Shown here in pieces: positions 1-10,807 of a stretch of 64,000 nucleotides of DNA. This DNA comes from Muscardinus avellanarius (taxonomy: Eukaryota; Chordata; Mammalia; Rodentia; Gliridae): positions 139,271,965 to 139,335,964 of the forward strand of contig OY726561.1 in the NCBI GenBank assembly GCA_963383645.1, read 5' to 3'. The stretch's first letter is position 1, and each line of letters opens with the position of its first letter. The notes below the pieces were generated by a model, which searched no databases, was not told the origin of the DNA, and worked only from the letters and a program-made list of their open reading frames with translations. Both the position numbers and the translations under genes were made by a program.

Positions 1-544
1 GAAACTATCACACATTTATTTATTTATTTTTCAGAAAAAATCTATCCTAATATGGAATATGGACTCTAGATACCCAAAACGATCTCAAAAAAGAACAAAG
101 CTAGAAGTTGTATATTTTCTGATTTCAAACCATATAAAGCTACAATAATTGAAACAGTGTAATACTGTTATAAAGACAGATATATAAACCATTGGAGTTA
201 AATAAAAGCCTAGAGCTAAATTCTTCCCTATATTGTCAAGTTATTTTTGACAAGGTTTCCACGAACATTTGGTGGAGGAAATACTAATCTTTTAACTAAA
301 TATTGTTGAAAAATAATAATTACATGAAAAAGAATAAAATTGGACCCTTACCTAACACCATACACAAATATTAACTCAAAATAGATAAAAGACCTAAATA
401 TAAATCTTAAGACTATAAACTTTTAGAAGAAAATCTGGGTCATAAAACCTCACAACATTGAAATTGGCAGTGATTTCTTGGATATGATTTCAATGGCACA
501 GGCAACAGAAGGGTAAACAAACTCCCTAAAAAATAAAAAAATAG

Positions 545-784
545 AGCCGGGGGTGATGGCGCACGCTTGTAATCCCTGTGCTTGGGAGGCTGAGACAGGA
601 GGATCACACGGGTTCAAAGCCAGCCTCAGCTACTGAGTGAGGCTCTCAGCAATTTAGTGAGACCCTGTTTCCAAATAAAATATAAGAATAAGGTCTGGGA
701 ATATAGCCCGGAGGTAGAAAGCCTCTGGGTTACACCCCCAGTACCATCAAAAAAATAAAAAATAATAAAATAAAATTTAAAAAT
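545..784 (+). mobile_element. B1-dID SINE
   Basis: Full-length two-part SINE: left half from GCCGGGGGTGATGGCGCAC, right half ending CCCCCAGTACC plus A-rich tail. It interrupts the antisense ORF2 part of chimeric L1 copy 1; the homologous copy at 29.87 kb lacks it, so it is younger than that element. Confidence 0.9.
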
Positions 785-1084
785 TGTATATCCAAAGACA
801 ATGTAAACAGAGTTAAAAGTAACTGGTAGAATGGGATAAAATATTTCCAAATGCTATATCAGAAGCTATATCAATATTCCATATAGAAATCCTAAAAATT
901 AGCAACAATAAAAGCAAACAATACAATTTAGAGATAGGTAAAAGACTGACATAAATAATGAATCTCCACAGATAACCAATCTTAGTTGTCTGTTGGATGG
1001 AAAATCTTGTGTCTCTGGTTCTGGTGTGTTACCTAATTCTTCTTTGTAGTTAATCTCTTTGAGTATTTTCTCTAGCGCTGGTTT

Positions 1085-1942
1085 TTAAGACATAAATTCC
1101 TTCAGTTTCTGTTTGTCATGGAAGCTTCTTATTTCTCCATCTAATTTGATAGAAAGTTTTGCTGGGTAGGAAATTTTTGGCTGGAAGTTGTTTTCTTTCA
1201 GAGTTTGAAATATGTTACTCCAAGCCCTTCTGGCTCTCATGACTTGGTTTGGGAAGTCTGGAGTGATTCTAATTGGTTTGCCTCTGAATGTCACTTGGCC
1301 CTTTGTTTTTGTTGCCTTTAAGATTCTCTGCTTGGCTTCCACATTGGTCATTTTGACAATGATGTGGCGTGGGGATCCTCTTCTCCGATCCTGTCTAAAG
1401 GGAGTTCTATAAGTTTCCTGGATCTGTGTATCGACCTCTTGCTCTATGTTTGGAAAATTTTCTGCTATTACTTCCTTGAAGAGATTGTTGATCCCTTTGG
1501 TTTCACCTTCTTTTCCCTCCTCTATTCCAATTATTCTTAGGTTAGCTCTCTTAAAATGGGCCCATATTTCTTCAATGTCAGATTCCTGCTGTCGTATTTT
1601 TTTTTCTAATTTAGAAACTATGCGTTCTTTTTTGGAGTGATCATCTTCTAGGAGTGAGATTCTATTCTCCATGTGGTCTAATCAGTTGTTTGTACTTTGA
1701 ATTGAGGGCTTTACTTCATTAATTGCATCCTTTATCTCTTTTTGCCTCTCTTTGAATTCTTTTCGAAACACCTCTGTTATTTCTACAGTTATTTTCCTAA
1801 TTTGATCTTCTAGAAATCTCTGATTTTCTGTTTTATCAGGTCCTGATGTTGTGGGGTTGTGGGCATTCATTGCTCCATTGTTATTCCTCTTTCCCATGAT
1901 TTTGGAAGTTTGTGCCTTCTCTGGGTTCTTCCCTTGTGTCAC
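1085..1942 (-). pseudogene. L1 ORF1 pseudogene (copy 1)
   Basis: ORF1 of the minus-strand chimeric L1 can be followed through one frame that two stops interrupt. An Asn-Asn-Arg site has CGA changed to TGA at 1682-1684, a typical methyl-CpG decay. Near the C-terminus a Ser codon TCA has become TAA at about 1085, which removes the last 20 or so residues found in the other copy. Coiled-coil, RRM and C-terminal regions are otherwise recognisable (for example ENFQPKISYPAKL-type sequence near the C-terminus). It cannot make a full ORF1 protein. Confidence 0.85.
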
Positions 1943-2868
1943 TACGACTTCACTTAAGGTGCTCTGGATCTCAAGTCTGTGGTATCTCAGTCACCACTAC
2001 TCCTTTACTGGGTTGTATTGCAAAGTCTCAGACTCAGGGAGTCAATCGAGGCTTCTTTAGACCATGGGGGGTGCCACGTTGGGCGTTCTCCCATGGTGTG
2101 ATATCTCTGCCACCACCATTCCCCCACTGGTTCAAGTCCCTGGGAGTACAGTACTGGGGTTTCTCCTCTAGGGGCCGCAATTTTACTCACTTTTGTTGAG
2201 TGCGCTGATGGAGCTGTGGTGGACTCGGTAAATTCGCTGCTGCTGCCACCGGTGGCAATATGGCGCCGCTGCCATGCCCTCGGCCATGAGGCTGGTGTAT
2301 TTCTTCTCTCTTTTTGAGCTCTGCTCTGAGTCCCTGCAGGATGTGCTGAGCCCAGCCCCTGGGAGCTTTAGCTGCTCCCTGCGCTGAAAAATCTGCCAAA
2401 TACCACCTGGCTGTTCCGCAGCGGCTCACCTTGGCTCGCTGTCCGCCGCTCCTCTCTGGAGCTTGTTGGGCTGTTGAGTCCATTGGTCTGTAGCCGTCCG
2501 GTGAACACGCCGCTGCCGCTGGCAGTAAGGTGCTGCTGCCGCGTCCTCAGCCGTGAGGCCGGCGTATCTCCCCTCTGGCTCTGAGCTCTGTTCTGCGTCC
2601 CTCTCCTCTCTGGGGCCTGGTGCTGCAAGGAAAGATGGCACCCGCGCCGCTGCGCGCCGCGGCTCCAGCCGCAGCACTGCGGTCTGGTTTCTTTCTGGTG
2701 CCTCATTTTTCCAGCCCTCTTTTTCTCTGTCCCTTGTAATTACATTTTTTGTTTCTCTGCTGATGGTGTTTTCTGGCTATGAAAGGTGCTGATTTTGTGG
2801 TAATAGAGATTGGTTGTTAGCGGGGCTCGTAAGCCCCGCTTTTCTCCATTGTCATCTTCCAGGAAGTC
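1943..2868 (-). promoter_or_regulatory. L1 5'UTR / internal promoter (copy 1)
   Basis: This GC-rich leader has about 900 bases upstream of ORF1, rich in CpG and CTG/CGG runs. The extreme 5' end has a perfect 9-bp-arm hairpin (AGCGGGGCT at 2832-2840 and its complement at 2819-2827, loop of four). Open frames here on both strands are by-products of GC content, not genes. Confidence 0.7.
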
Positions 2869-3154
2869 CCCTACAATTGTTTTAAAATATCTTAACCCAA
2901 ATATTAAAACTTCACAAGACAAGATTTATAATTTATGCTTTTGCTTAAACTTTTGTTGTCACATCCAAAGCAGCTTTAAAAACAACTTACCCTCTCGTGA
3001 GTTGGTACACATGCTTTCTTGTAGGGGCAAATAAATATCCTTCAGTTTGTCGAAGTTATCCACATGGATGGTGTTTTCTTTGGTCCCTGCCAATAGCCTT
3101 GATTTCATCTTGAATGGCCTTTCCTAAGCCTACCAAGAAGATGGTGATGCCTCT

Positions 3155-3597
3155 GTCTCTTAATTTTTTTTTTTTTTTTGTACTGGGGATGGAATCCAGG
3201 GGCATTCTACCTCTGAGCAACACCTCCAGCCCTATATTTTATTCTTTTTTTTTTTTTTGTGGTACTGGGGGTGGAACCCAGGGACTTTTATACCTGGGCT
3301 ATACTCCCAGACCTATTTTATACTTTATTTGGAAACAGGGTCTCACTAAGTTGCTGAGAGCCTCACTAAGTAGCCGAGGCTGGCTTCGAACCTGTGTGAT
3401 CCTCCTGTCTCAGCCTCCCAAGCGCCAGGATTACAAGTGTGTGCCACCACGCCCGGCTTACTTTTATTTTTTATTTTGAAACAGGGTTTCACTGAATTGC
3501 AAAGGACCTCACTAAGTAGCTGAGGCTGGCCGCAAACCACGATCCTCCTGCCTCAGCCTCCTGAGTGCTGGGATGACAAGCGTGTGTCTCTCAATTT
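3155..3597 (-). mobile_element. SINE (outer) interrupting the COL6A pseudo-exon
   Basis: Minus-strand B1-dID SINE: right half at 3167-3240 and left half at 3465-3585, split by a second SINE. It is flanked by a 12-bp target-site duplication with one mismatch (GTCTCTTAATTT at 3155-3166, GTCTCTCAATTT at 3586-3597). The duplicated bases are exon sequence, which shows insertion into the exon. Confidence 0.85.
3246..3459 (-). mobile_element. SINE nested inside another SINE
   Basis: Complete minus-strand B1-dID SINE, from GTGGTACTGGGGGTGGAACC to CCACCACGCCCGGC, inserted in the A-rich linker of the older SINE. Confidence 0.85.
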
Positions 3598-4045
3598 CGA
3601 TGTCTGTCATTGAGCAGATTCCAGCTGTGGGACTCCCAGTCAGTGACGGCAATTAGCATCTTCCTCGTGTTCTGTTCCATGTGGCTGCGGTGCTCTGCTC
3701 AGAACAAGATGCCCGAGAGCCCTGGTCCTGCTGGTTCCCGGTGGTGTGCATCCACCTCCTCAGGTTTCTGATGATTCCTGAACCATTTGAGTATATGTTC
3801 AAGTAGAAATGCATCTCAGGGTTGTCGGAGTATCTGAGAGCTCCGAACTGAACTCGGTCCCCGCCAACAGCTGGTTTTTTCACCAAATGGACGGTTAGGC
3901 TCATCATGCTTTCTTGCTGTTGGGAACTTACGCTGCCTGAGTTATCCGGTACAAACACGACGTCTAACAGCTCAATCCCTTTACGGTCTGAAAAGCAAAG
4001 AAAAAGAAAGAAGAAATTATGGACCATGTGCGGTACAGGCTCCAC

Positions 4046-5380
4046 AGATCGCTGAGAAGGAAAGCAGGTGAACCTTTGCCGTGAGCCTACAAGGTGGCCA
4101 ACCCTCTAGCTCCATTTTGGGGGGTGCTGTTGCCATTTTACAGAGAAAGAAACAGAGTCTCAGAGAAGGGGGCTTTGCCCAGATCATGATTCCAAGGACA
4201 TTTGACCCTTATCTGTGGGGCTCCATGACTGGCCATTCTCCTGCCATATGTCATCCTGTTCTGCTGTATCTCCTTAGGACAGTGAATGCCTTTTGCCAAA
4301 GACGTGCTGCTGAAAGGCAACTGCAGAAGCTACTTTTGTCCCAGTATAATTGTGAGACACACTGGCATTTGCCAAACTGGCCTGTGCTTTCAAATAGTTT
4401 GGGGGAGCAGGTGGTGTGAGTTGGGGTTTTCAGCCTACCCCCTCAGGCCCCAGCTGCCTTCGGAGCTCCCAGCAGGCAAGCCTTCCCAGTGCATCCTGCC
4501 TCCACCAGTATCTGCTCCTTCTGTCCAGCTCCTAAAGCTGAATTCAGTAAAGGAGCAGCCCCAAGTAGAGGGATACTGAGGCTCCTGTGCCCTCTTCCCC
4601 AGCCCCAAACCATCCTCCATTATCAGGGGCCAACCAACCTCTTCGGTAGAGTCTCCAAAGTATAGACCCTCACCCTCTTGTTTCTTTCCTTTAACACGAA
4701 GCACACGCTTTCTCGAGGTTTGTCTGGTCAATCCTCATTCCTGGTCATGAAGTCTCATGTCTTCAAGTCTCATACCCTGTGGATGAGCTTAGGCTGTCAC
4801 TGTGAAAACTTGCTAAGACCGGTGACTAATCATGGCTTAGTAAATATTGATGTGTTGATCTCCTGTAGGAGTCAGCAGAAAGTCCACCTTCTGAGGAAAA
4901 CAAGGGTCTTCGCCACCATGATATTTATCGAGATGAAGAAACGCCAGACAGAGCCCTAAAGATTTCAAAGTCGAGGCTATGGCCTTTGGGTGTCTTCTCA
5001 ACATTACAGAGGGTTTTGGAATCTCTGCCATGCTTGGAGGAAGAAAAATACTAATTAAGTTGTTACCATGGAAACCTTAGCACTCTACGACCTTAAACTT
5101 GGAGTTTACAATGAGACATTTTGTTAACTTTCTGAAAATTTCATACACATAGACTTGAAGAAGTTCTAATGGGGGACTTTAGGTTGCCAGGGGAACAATA
5201 TCAATAAACCCAGGCTTAGGCTTGTTCTCCTAGCTGCATCCAAAATAGACAATGGCATAGGATAGATTAAAAGGCATAGGTGTTTTTAATCTGTGTATGG
5301 ATTTATAGCAAGCTCTCATTTAAGGAGCACTAAAATCGCTAGGCTCAAACTAAAAATCCCTCAATACAATTTAAAAAGCA
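4046..5380. other. Intron of the decayed COL6A gene; no gene seen
   Basis: Mostly unique non-coding DNA between the two pseudo-exons. About 4125-4190 resembles an antisense MIR (CCATTTTACAGAGAAAGAAAC). No coding-like segment. Confidence 0.5.
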
Positions 5381-5382
5381 CC

Positions 5383-5606
5383 TTTTTTTTTTTTTTTTTT
5401 TTTTGCAGTACTGGAGATAGAACCCAGGAGCATTCTACCTCTGAGCTATACTCGCAGCCCAATTTTTTATTCTTTATTTTGAAACAGGGTCTCACTAAGT
5501 TGCAAAGGGCCTCACTAAGTAGCTGAGGCTGTCCGCGAACCCATGATCCTCCTGTCTCAGTCTCCCAAATGCTGGGACTACAAGTGTGCACCACCATGCC
5601 TGGCAA
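5383..5606 (-). mobile_element. B1-dID SINE
   Basis: Complete minus-strand SINE starting with a poly(T) run (21 bases) and ending at CCACCATGCCTGGC; followed by an A-rich run to 5640. Confidence 0.9.
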
Positions 5607-5640
5607 AAAAAAAATCAAACAAACAAACAAAAAAAAAAAA

Positions 5641-6255
5641 CCACTATGATTTTTGAAGTATCATGCTGACCCCAAAAAGTCATAAATTAAAATTTTCCAA
5701 AGGGATAGTACATGCACAGGCAAATATAAAATATAAAATGCCTAGTCAAAGTTAAGAAGAATAATGTGAAGTAATAAAAATGCACACTATATCATTAAAA
5801 TACAAAAGATTTTTTTTGGTGGATCAGGGATGCTTAGGATACCGAATTTAATTTAAGTAAAAGAAAGCTGGATGGACTGTGTTTCTAATTATTTACTGCT
5901 TACTCATGATTATGGGTAGCCAAGAAGCAATTCTAAGAAATAATTTGGGATTTATAACTGGCTCTGGAAAAATCCAAGTATGTGGGTATTAAAAAGTTGG
6001 AAATTATTTGTAAAATTCTGAAAACTTTGTGGAATATGTTTGGAGTCGCCAAAAGTGAAACTCTTTTGTCCCAAACCAGATGACATATTGTTATTCTTGA
6101 ATATTCCCGGTGGTGATGGATATTTTAACATAAAATGGAGACAATCAAATTGTAACACCAAAGTCCAGGTAGTGCCCAAGCCCGGGGTAGCTCGCTGTTC
6201 ATCCACTCCGAAGTCAAGGCTCACAGCCTTGAGTCCCAGAGAGTAACGGGGTAAT
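5641..6255. other. AT-rich intronic DNA; no gene seen
   Basis: Unique AT-rich sequence between a SINE and the VWA pseudo-exon. Nothing coding seen. Confidence 0.5.
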
Positions 6256-6828
6256 TTACCATGCAAAGTGCACACTCAAAAGATGAGTTTGCTTTCTATG
6301 GCCTTTAGGTGGTCAAAGTTCTCAACATGGAAAACTGGGCTCCCGTCACCACTGCTCTCCAGCTGGGTCCTGTTGGCGCCAAACACCCCCACAGAGAAGA
6401 TGATCAAACCTTCTCCCCAAAGAGCGATGGCAGAGTCTCTCACATCATCCTGCACTTCTCTCTCCGTGATGAGAATGAGAAACTTTCTGGCTCCACGACG
6501 GCCCTTTGCTGGAGTAATTGATGAAGTCAGTGTGCTTTTGGTCAGAGTGTTTTGATTAATAAGAAACATCTTGGTTATGGCACCATACATTTTTCTGTGT
6601 GTCAAGTATTTATCAAGCTGGAGTCCTTCCTTACCAGCGTCACTGAACAGAATGACCCCAGTCTGGGTCCTTTCTGCACCAATTTGAATCTTCGCTAACA
6701 GGTTTTTCATGAAGACTTTCATTGTCTTGAAACTGGTAGATCCTATGCTTCCAGAAATGGCCAGCAGAAACATGTCAGCCTGCATATCTTCATATCGTGC
6801 ACATTATTCAAAAATACCATAAGCTGGC
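6256..6828 (-). pseudogene. Decayed COL6A-type VWA domain exon
   Basis: Minus-strand VWA domain with clear collagen VI sequence: SFKTMKVFMKNLLAKIQIGA, RTQTGVILFSD, a KFLILIT strand, IIFSVGVFGANRTQLE and FHVENFDHLKAIESKLIF. It is broken. The metal-site motif is SGSIG with the leading Asp lost (LLAISGSIG). The usual TDG after the ILIT strand reads TERE. Residues are missing around TSSITPAKGRR. The domain ends in an in-frame TGA where Arg (CGA) is expected, just before the VCTLH tail. A further TAA lies upstream in the same frame if the exon starts at the best acceptor near 6821. The donor after CTTTGCATG (GTAAAT) joins in phase 1 to the exon at 3987. The upstream edge is uncertain by some tens of bases. 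Confidence 0.85.
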
Positions 6829-7171
6829 ACGCTTCCCAGAAGCATAGAAACAACAAGGCTGTAATAAATGCTCTGGTAAGAGTGCACTGGAAAAAATGCA
6901 TTTGCATCTTTAGCAAAAGCCTGATGGCTAGTGCCCTGAGTCAGAAATCTGTACGTCATTCAAGGAGTTTTGAAAAGGAAGTGCGACTTCCAAAGTGTAT
7001 GTTCATTCATTCATATATATGTCATTCACTTGTTCATAATCCACTCGTTTATTTTAGGTTATGTGTTAAGAATGCAATAGTGATTTTAAAAAAAAGAAAT
7101 AATCAGAACCAAAGTAGTCAATTCCCAGCATTCATCATTCATGGGATTAATATTCCAAGGTTTCATGTATA

Positions 7172-7210
<39 letters not shown>

Positions 7211-7228
7211 CGCGCACCCGTACGTACG
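7172..7228. repeat. (TG)n then (CG)n microsatellite
   Basis: About 13 TG repeats run into a GCGCGCGCGCGC tract, a purine-pyrimidine alternating block. Confidence 0.95.
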
Positions 7229-7290
7229 TATTACTGAGGATTGAACCCCAGGGGCATTCTACCTCTGAGCTACAACCCTGGCCCTATTTA
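7228..7290 (-). mobile_element. SINE fragment (dID half)
   Basis: Only the right half, read on the minus strand: ACTGAGGATTGAACCCCAGG to CTACAACCCTGGCCC. Confidence 0.8.
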
Positions 7291-7988
7291 TTTATTTATC
7301 TTCATTTTTATTGGTGTATTGTAGTCATACCTTTTAATGGAGTACAAGATGGTGGAGGCACACATGCACACATCACCAATTAGCCCTTCCCCAATTCCCG
7401 CCCCATTCCCCCCTCCCTCCTTCTTATGTTTGGCTTAGTGATTGACTTTGATATGTTTGTGAATGTACATCATGTGCATTAGAGAATTTTCATCTTCCCT
7501 CCTCCCGTCCCCTCAGTTAAGTCACCTTATTTGCTCATCTATATTATCTCCTTCTTCGTCTAGAGTTCCTCCTATGACCCATTTTCTCCCTAGCTTCTGC
7601 ATATTAGGGAGAGCGTCCAATTTCTTAGTTTTGTGACTGGTTAATCTCACTTAGTATATGTTCTCCAGTTCCAGCTATTGCCCTGTAAATTATGTAATTG
7701 TGTTTTTCTTTATGGCTGAGTAAAATTCCATTGTGTACATATCCCATAGTTTTGTAATCCATTCATCTGTTGATGTATATCTTGGCTGGTTCCATAGTTC
7801 GGCAATTGTGAATTGAGCAGCTATGAACATAGATACGCATGCATTAGTTTGGTAGTTTGGTTTCTATTCTTTTGGGTAGATACCCAGGAGTGGTATTGCT
7901 GGATCATATGGCAAGTTCGTTCCCATTCTTCTGAGGTTCCTCCATACAGTTTTCCAAAGTGGTTGCACTAATTTGCAGTCCCACCAAC
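7291..7988 (-). mobile_element. L1 3' end fragment
   Basis: Minus-strand L1. The plus strand shows the reversed 3' tail (TTGGTGTATTGTAGTCATAC) and, further on, reversed ORF2/3' sequence (CAATTGTGAATTGAGCAGC; GGTAGATACCCAGGAGTGG). Confidence 0.85.
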
Positions 7989-7993
7989 TAAAA

Positions 7994-8053
7994 AATAGGG
8001 CTGGGGGTATAGCTTGGTGGTTGAATGCCCCCAGGTTCCATCCCCAGTACAGA
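7994..8053 (+). mobile_element. dID SINE half
   Basis: Isolated right half (GGGCTGGGGGTATAGCTTGG ... CCCCAGTAC) with a long poly(A) tail that runs into the (TA)n tract. Confidence 0.8.
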
Positions 8054-8054
8054 A

Positions 8055-8072
<18 letters not shown>

Positions 8073-8128
<56 letters not shown>
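8073..8128. repeat. (TA)n microsatellite
   Basis: About 26 TA dinucleotides directly after a SINE poly(A) tail. Confidence 0.95.
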
Positions 8129-8133
<5 letters not shown>

Positions 8134-8212
8134 TCAAAAGATGAGTTTGCTTTCTATGGCCTTTAGATGGTCGAAGTTCTCAACATGGAAAACTAGGCTC
8201 CCGTCTCCACTG
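8134..8212 (-). pseudogene. 79-bp copy of the COL6A pseudo-exon end
   Basis: These 79 bases match 6276-6354 with four mismatches and no gaps (about 95%). The source is the C-terminal end of the decayed VWA exon, including its stop. It lies directly beside the (TA)n tract and has no coding meaning. Confidence 0.9.
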
Positions 8213-8224
8213 GTTAAATCACAG

Positions 8225-8560
8225 TGGCCTTAGCATTTGCCTTCCTCTCTTCTTGTAATATTCTTACCTCCAAATATTGGCAAGGCTGGTCCTTTCTCAT
8301 CATGGCTCTGACAAGTCAAATGTCAGTTCTTTAAGGCCTTCACTCCCCCTCTGCTTAAAGCACACCACGTCTTGTCAACCTTAGTAGCCTACTTCCTCTA
8401 TGGCGTTATCTGGAATTTCCCATGCATTTGTTCAGGAGCACAGCCGGTACCCTACCACTGACTGTCAGCCCCATAAGAATGGAAACTTGGTACAAGTTTT
8501 CCTTCTGCCAGTAGGCCTGGCATATCATAGCACTCCAATTTCTTTTTAATAAAAGACATC
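8225..8560 (+). mobile_element. L2-like 3' remnant
   Basis: Old LINE-like sequence, with the typical L2 tail logic (ACTGTCAGCCCCATAAGAAT followed by GGAAACTTGGTAC). Diverged, so limits are approximate. Confidence 0.45.
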
Positions 8561-8587
8561 TCAATATTCCTTCCTTTGTTAAAAGCT

Positions 8588-8790
8588 TTTCTTTTTTTGT
8601 ATTGGGGATGGAACCCAAGGGCATTCTACCTCTGAGGTACACTCCAGCCCTATTTTATTTTTATTTTGAAACAGAGTCTCACTAGGTTCAGGAGAGTCTC
8701 ACTACTTGCTAAGGCTGTCCTCGAACCTGCCATCCTCTTGTCTCAGCCTCCCAAGGCCTAGGATTACAAGTGTGAGCTACCATGCCCAGC
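8588..8790 (-). mobile_element. B1-dID SINE
   Basis: Minus-strand SINE, TTTTTTTGTATTGGGGATGG to ACCATGCCCAGC. Confidence 0.85.
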
Positions 8791-9327
8791 TCTAAATCTT
8801 TATTTTTAAAAAAGTACTTTAACTTTCTTAGTAGTCTACTTCTCAGTGTAGTCATTCATCAAAGCTGGGTTGGAGAAAGAGAGTATTTTCAAAAGTTAGG
8901 GTATATATGCCATTATTTGTTTGAGTACTTGACCCAGTCTCCAAGTGCAAGACAATTTAGTTATTTTAGAATTCATTGTGTCTTGGCAGCTTTGGGGCAA
9001 TTTATGGCAACTTGACAGAACCTCAGGCTATGGGCAGTTCCATGAGCAATCAGAAATACTGAGAGTAAGTCTGACCTGATAATTAAACTATGAAACCAAT
9101 CTATAAAGTATTGGTGCAAAGATAAGCAGTTATCTGCAAAATACAGGGTTGATCCCTCCGAACGTTGAAAGTAAGCAGGACAAATCAATTTTAATTTAAG
9201 AAAGAAGAATAAATTTAAGAGCATGAATCACAGTGGGTTACTATGACAACCCAAGTTATCCAGCCCTCCCTGGACATGTGCCATCCAAGACATTAGCTAC
9301 TGGTTATATGTATTAAAAGGTAAATTT

Positions 9328-9552
9328 GTTGGGCGTGGTGGCACACAACTATAATCCCAGTACTTGGGAGGTTGAGACAGGAGAATTGCAGCTTCGAGGC
9401 CAGCCTCAGCAACTTCGTGAGACTCTGTTTCAGAGGTCCCTCAGGTCTGAGGCTAGCCTCAGCAACTTAGCAAGATCCTATTTTAAAATAAAAAATAAAA
9501 AGGGCAGGAAGTGTAGCTCGAACATAGAATTCCCCTGCATTTAATCCCCTGT
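9328..9552 (+). mobile_element. B1-dID SINE with internal duplication
   Basis: Plus-strand SINE. The segment GGCCAGCCTCAGCAACTT recurs as GGCTAGCCTCAGCAACTT, so the middle of the left half is duplicated. Confidence 0.8.
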
Positions 9553-10335
9553 GTGTGTGTACATTTATATATGTGCATGTACACTTATATGTGTATATAT
9601 ACTTATTAATATTTCATATGTATATGAAGACTTTAGCCAAAAGATCTTTCTCAACTCTATACCAGAGACAATTGACTTTTTTCTTTTTCAGTTCTAAAGC
9701 ACCAACCTGTGCATTGTACTAATGAATACATAGCATGATACTACCCCAGAAATTCCCAAAGTGGTCCTGGGACTAAAAGCAATTTTTGGAAATGGCAGAG
9801 CGTTAGCAGCTACCTTAGCCTGAAGAGCTTAGAAGCAGAGTCTGAAACGCAGATCTTCAGTGGAGGGGCTCAAAGGAGGACAAGTGGCAGAAGACCGGAG
9901 AGGGATGGCACGAAGGAGCGCGTCACCGGGTAGAGTCTAGCTTTGCGAGAGGCCCTGGATCATAAACTAGAGCAGAGTTTTCCCCCTTTAGGCCGGAGGA
10001 GCGGTGTTCTGTAGTCTCCTGTAAGGTCAGTCACCAGCTGCAGGTCATCCCTAGGACCTGGGGAGAAGGAACCGAGGGCGTGGCATACTTAGGTAGGGAG
10101 GCTCAGTGACAGCCAGACAGTGAAAGGCAGCTGTTGGCTGCTGCGGGGGACATTGACAGCAGCGTGGTGAGGACAGCGCCAATCTGGGGAAAAGACTGGG
10201 GCAGAGCAGACCACAGACAGCGGACATGTCAGCGTCTCTGCCAGTCACCCCCACTTTCCAAACCAGAGGTGAGCTGGGGAAGGCTCAACAGTGCACTCTT
10301 ACTTTCCAAGCAACTCAAATTCACCAAAATAAACA
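9553..10335. other. Unique non-coding stretch
   Basis: No gene recognised. A GC-richer part (9830-10320) holds short open frames on both strands without domain-like sequence. Confidence 0.4.
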
Positions 10336-10337
10336 AT

Positions 10338-10402
10338 AAAATGGGGCTGGGGGAGGGTGTCGCTCAGCAGTAAAATGCCCTCGGTTCAATTTCCGGTACC
10401 AT
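10338..10402 (+). mobile_element. dID SINE half
   Basis: Right half only: GGGGCTGGGGGAGGGTGTCG to TTTCCGGTACC. Confidence 0.75.
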
Positions 10403-10807
10403 AACACTGCAATAAATTAATATGTAAATAAATAAAACAGTCCTACCGCAGCTTTGATCAGGGCAGCGGCAGAATATGAAGGAATCCAAACTCACCACTC
10501 AAAGCATGAGCCCCTTTCTGAAACTCGGTTCTCTAATATAAAAAGAGGGCTGGACATCAGCTATTAACTGCTCTTGTTTTGTTTATTACAGTCCAGGTCT
10601 TATGTAAACGTGGGCTCTAACAAAGACATAATGTGAGCGGCTCCATCTCTCCAAGGTCTGAGCCTCTCAGACTGTAGATCCCGCAGAAGGCCACGAATCA
10701 CCCTCTTGCCAGAGCACTGGCAGAAGCTACAGTGATGTACCCAGGAGGCTCTTCTGGCAGAGGGTCCAGGCACCAAGATCATTTGTTAATTTCCCAGTTG
10801 TGGGGGG

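Larger units (their letters stand above)
1..2868 (-). mobile_element. Chimeric L1 element, copy 1 (cut by window start)
   Basis: Read on the minus strand, this is a GC-rich L1 5'UTR (about 2868 to 1950), ORF1 broken by stops (1942 to 1085), a short linker, and then sequence that is the reverse complement of an L1 ORF2 segment (about 760 to 1, with a SINE inserted at 545-784). The same order and the same ORF1/antisense-ORF2 join occur in the plus-strand copy at 27978-30733. The element runs off the window at base 1, so its 3' end and target-site duplication cannot be seen. Its YY1-type motif at the 5' end is degraded compared with the other copy, and it looks the older of the two. Confidence 0.85.
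2991..3987 (-). pseudogene. Decayed COL6A-type VWA exon with SINE insertion
   Basis: On the minus strand an acceptor (TTTGCTTTTCAG, exon starting at 3987) opens a von Willebrand factor A domain: LLDVVFVPDNSGSVS carries the DxSxS metal-site motif, followed by RVQFGALRYSDNP and FYLNIYSNGSGIIRNL. The frame is then lost: a frameshift follows NLRRWMHTTG, the TDG-type motif reads VTDWESHS in another frame, and two nested SINEs (3167-3585) split the exon. Beyond them the tail is still readable as HVDNFDKLKDIYLPLQESMC with a good donor (GTAAGT after 2991), but only after further frame changes. The preceding exon (about 6.3-6.8 kb) joins it in phase 1. I infer an N-terminal-type VWA exon of a dead alpha4/5/6 collagen VI gene. 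Known role of the family: beaded-filament collagen of the extracellular matrix. Confidence 0.85.

Noticed and set aside
2005..2706. GC-rich open frames on both strands
   Set aside because: They lie in the L1 5'UTR of the chimeric element.
3653..6785. Reading the 3.0-6.8 kb VWA exons as extra C-terminal domains of the upstream gene
   Set aside because: They are two successive N-type VWA exons joined in phase 1 and both decayed, which fits the start part of a separate downstream gene better; not fully excluded.
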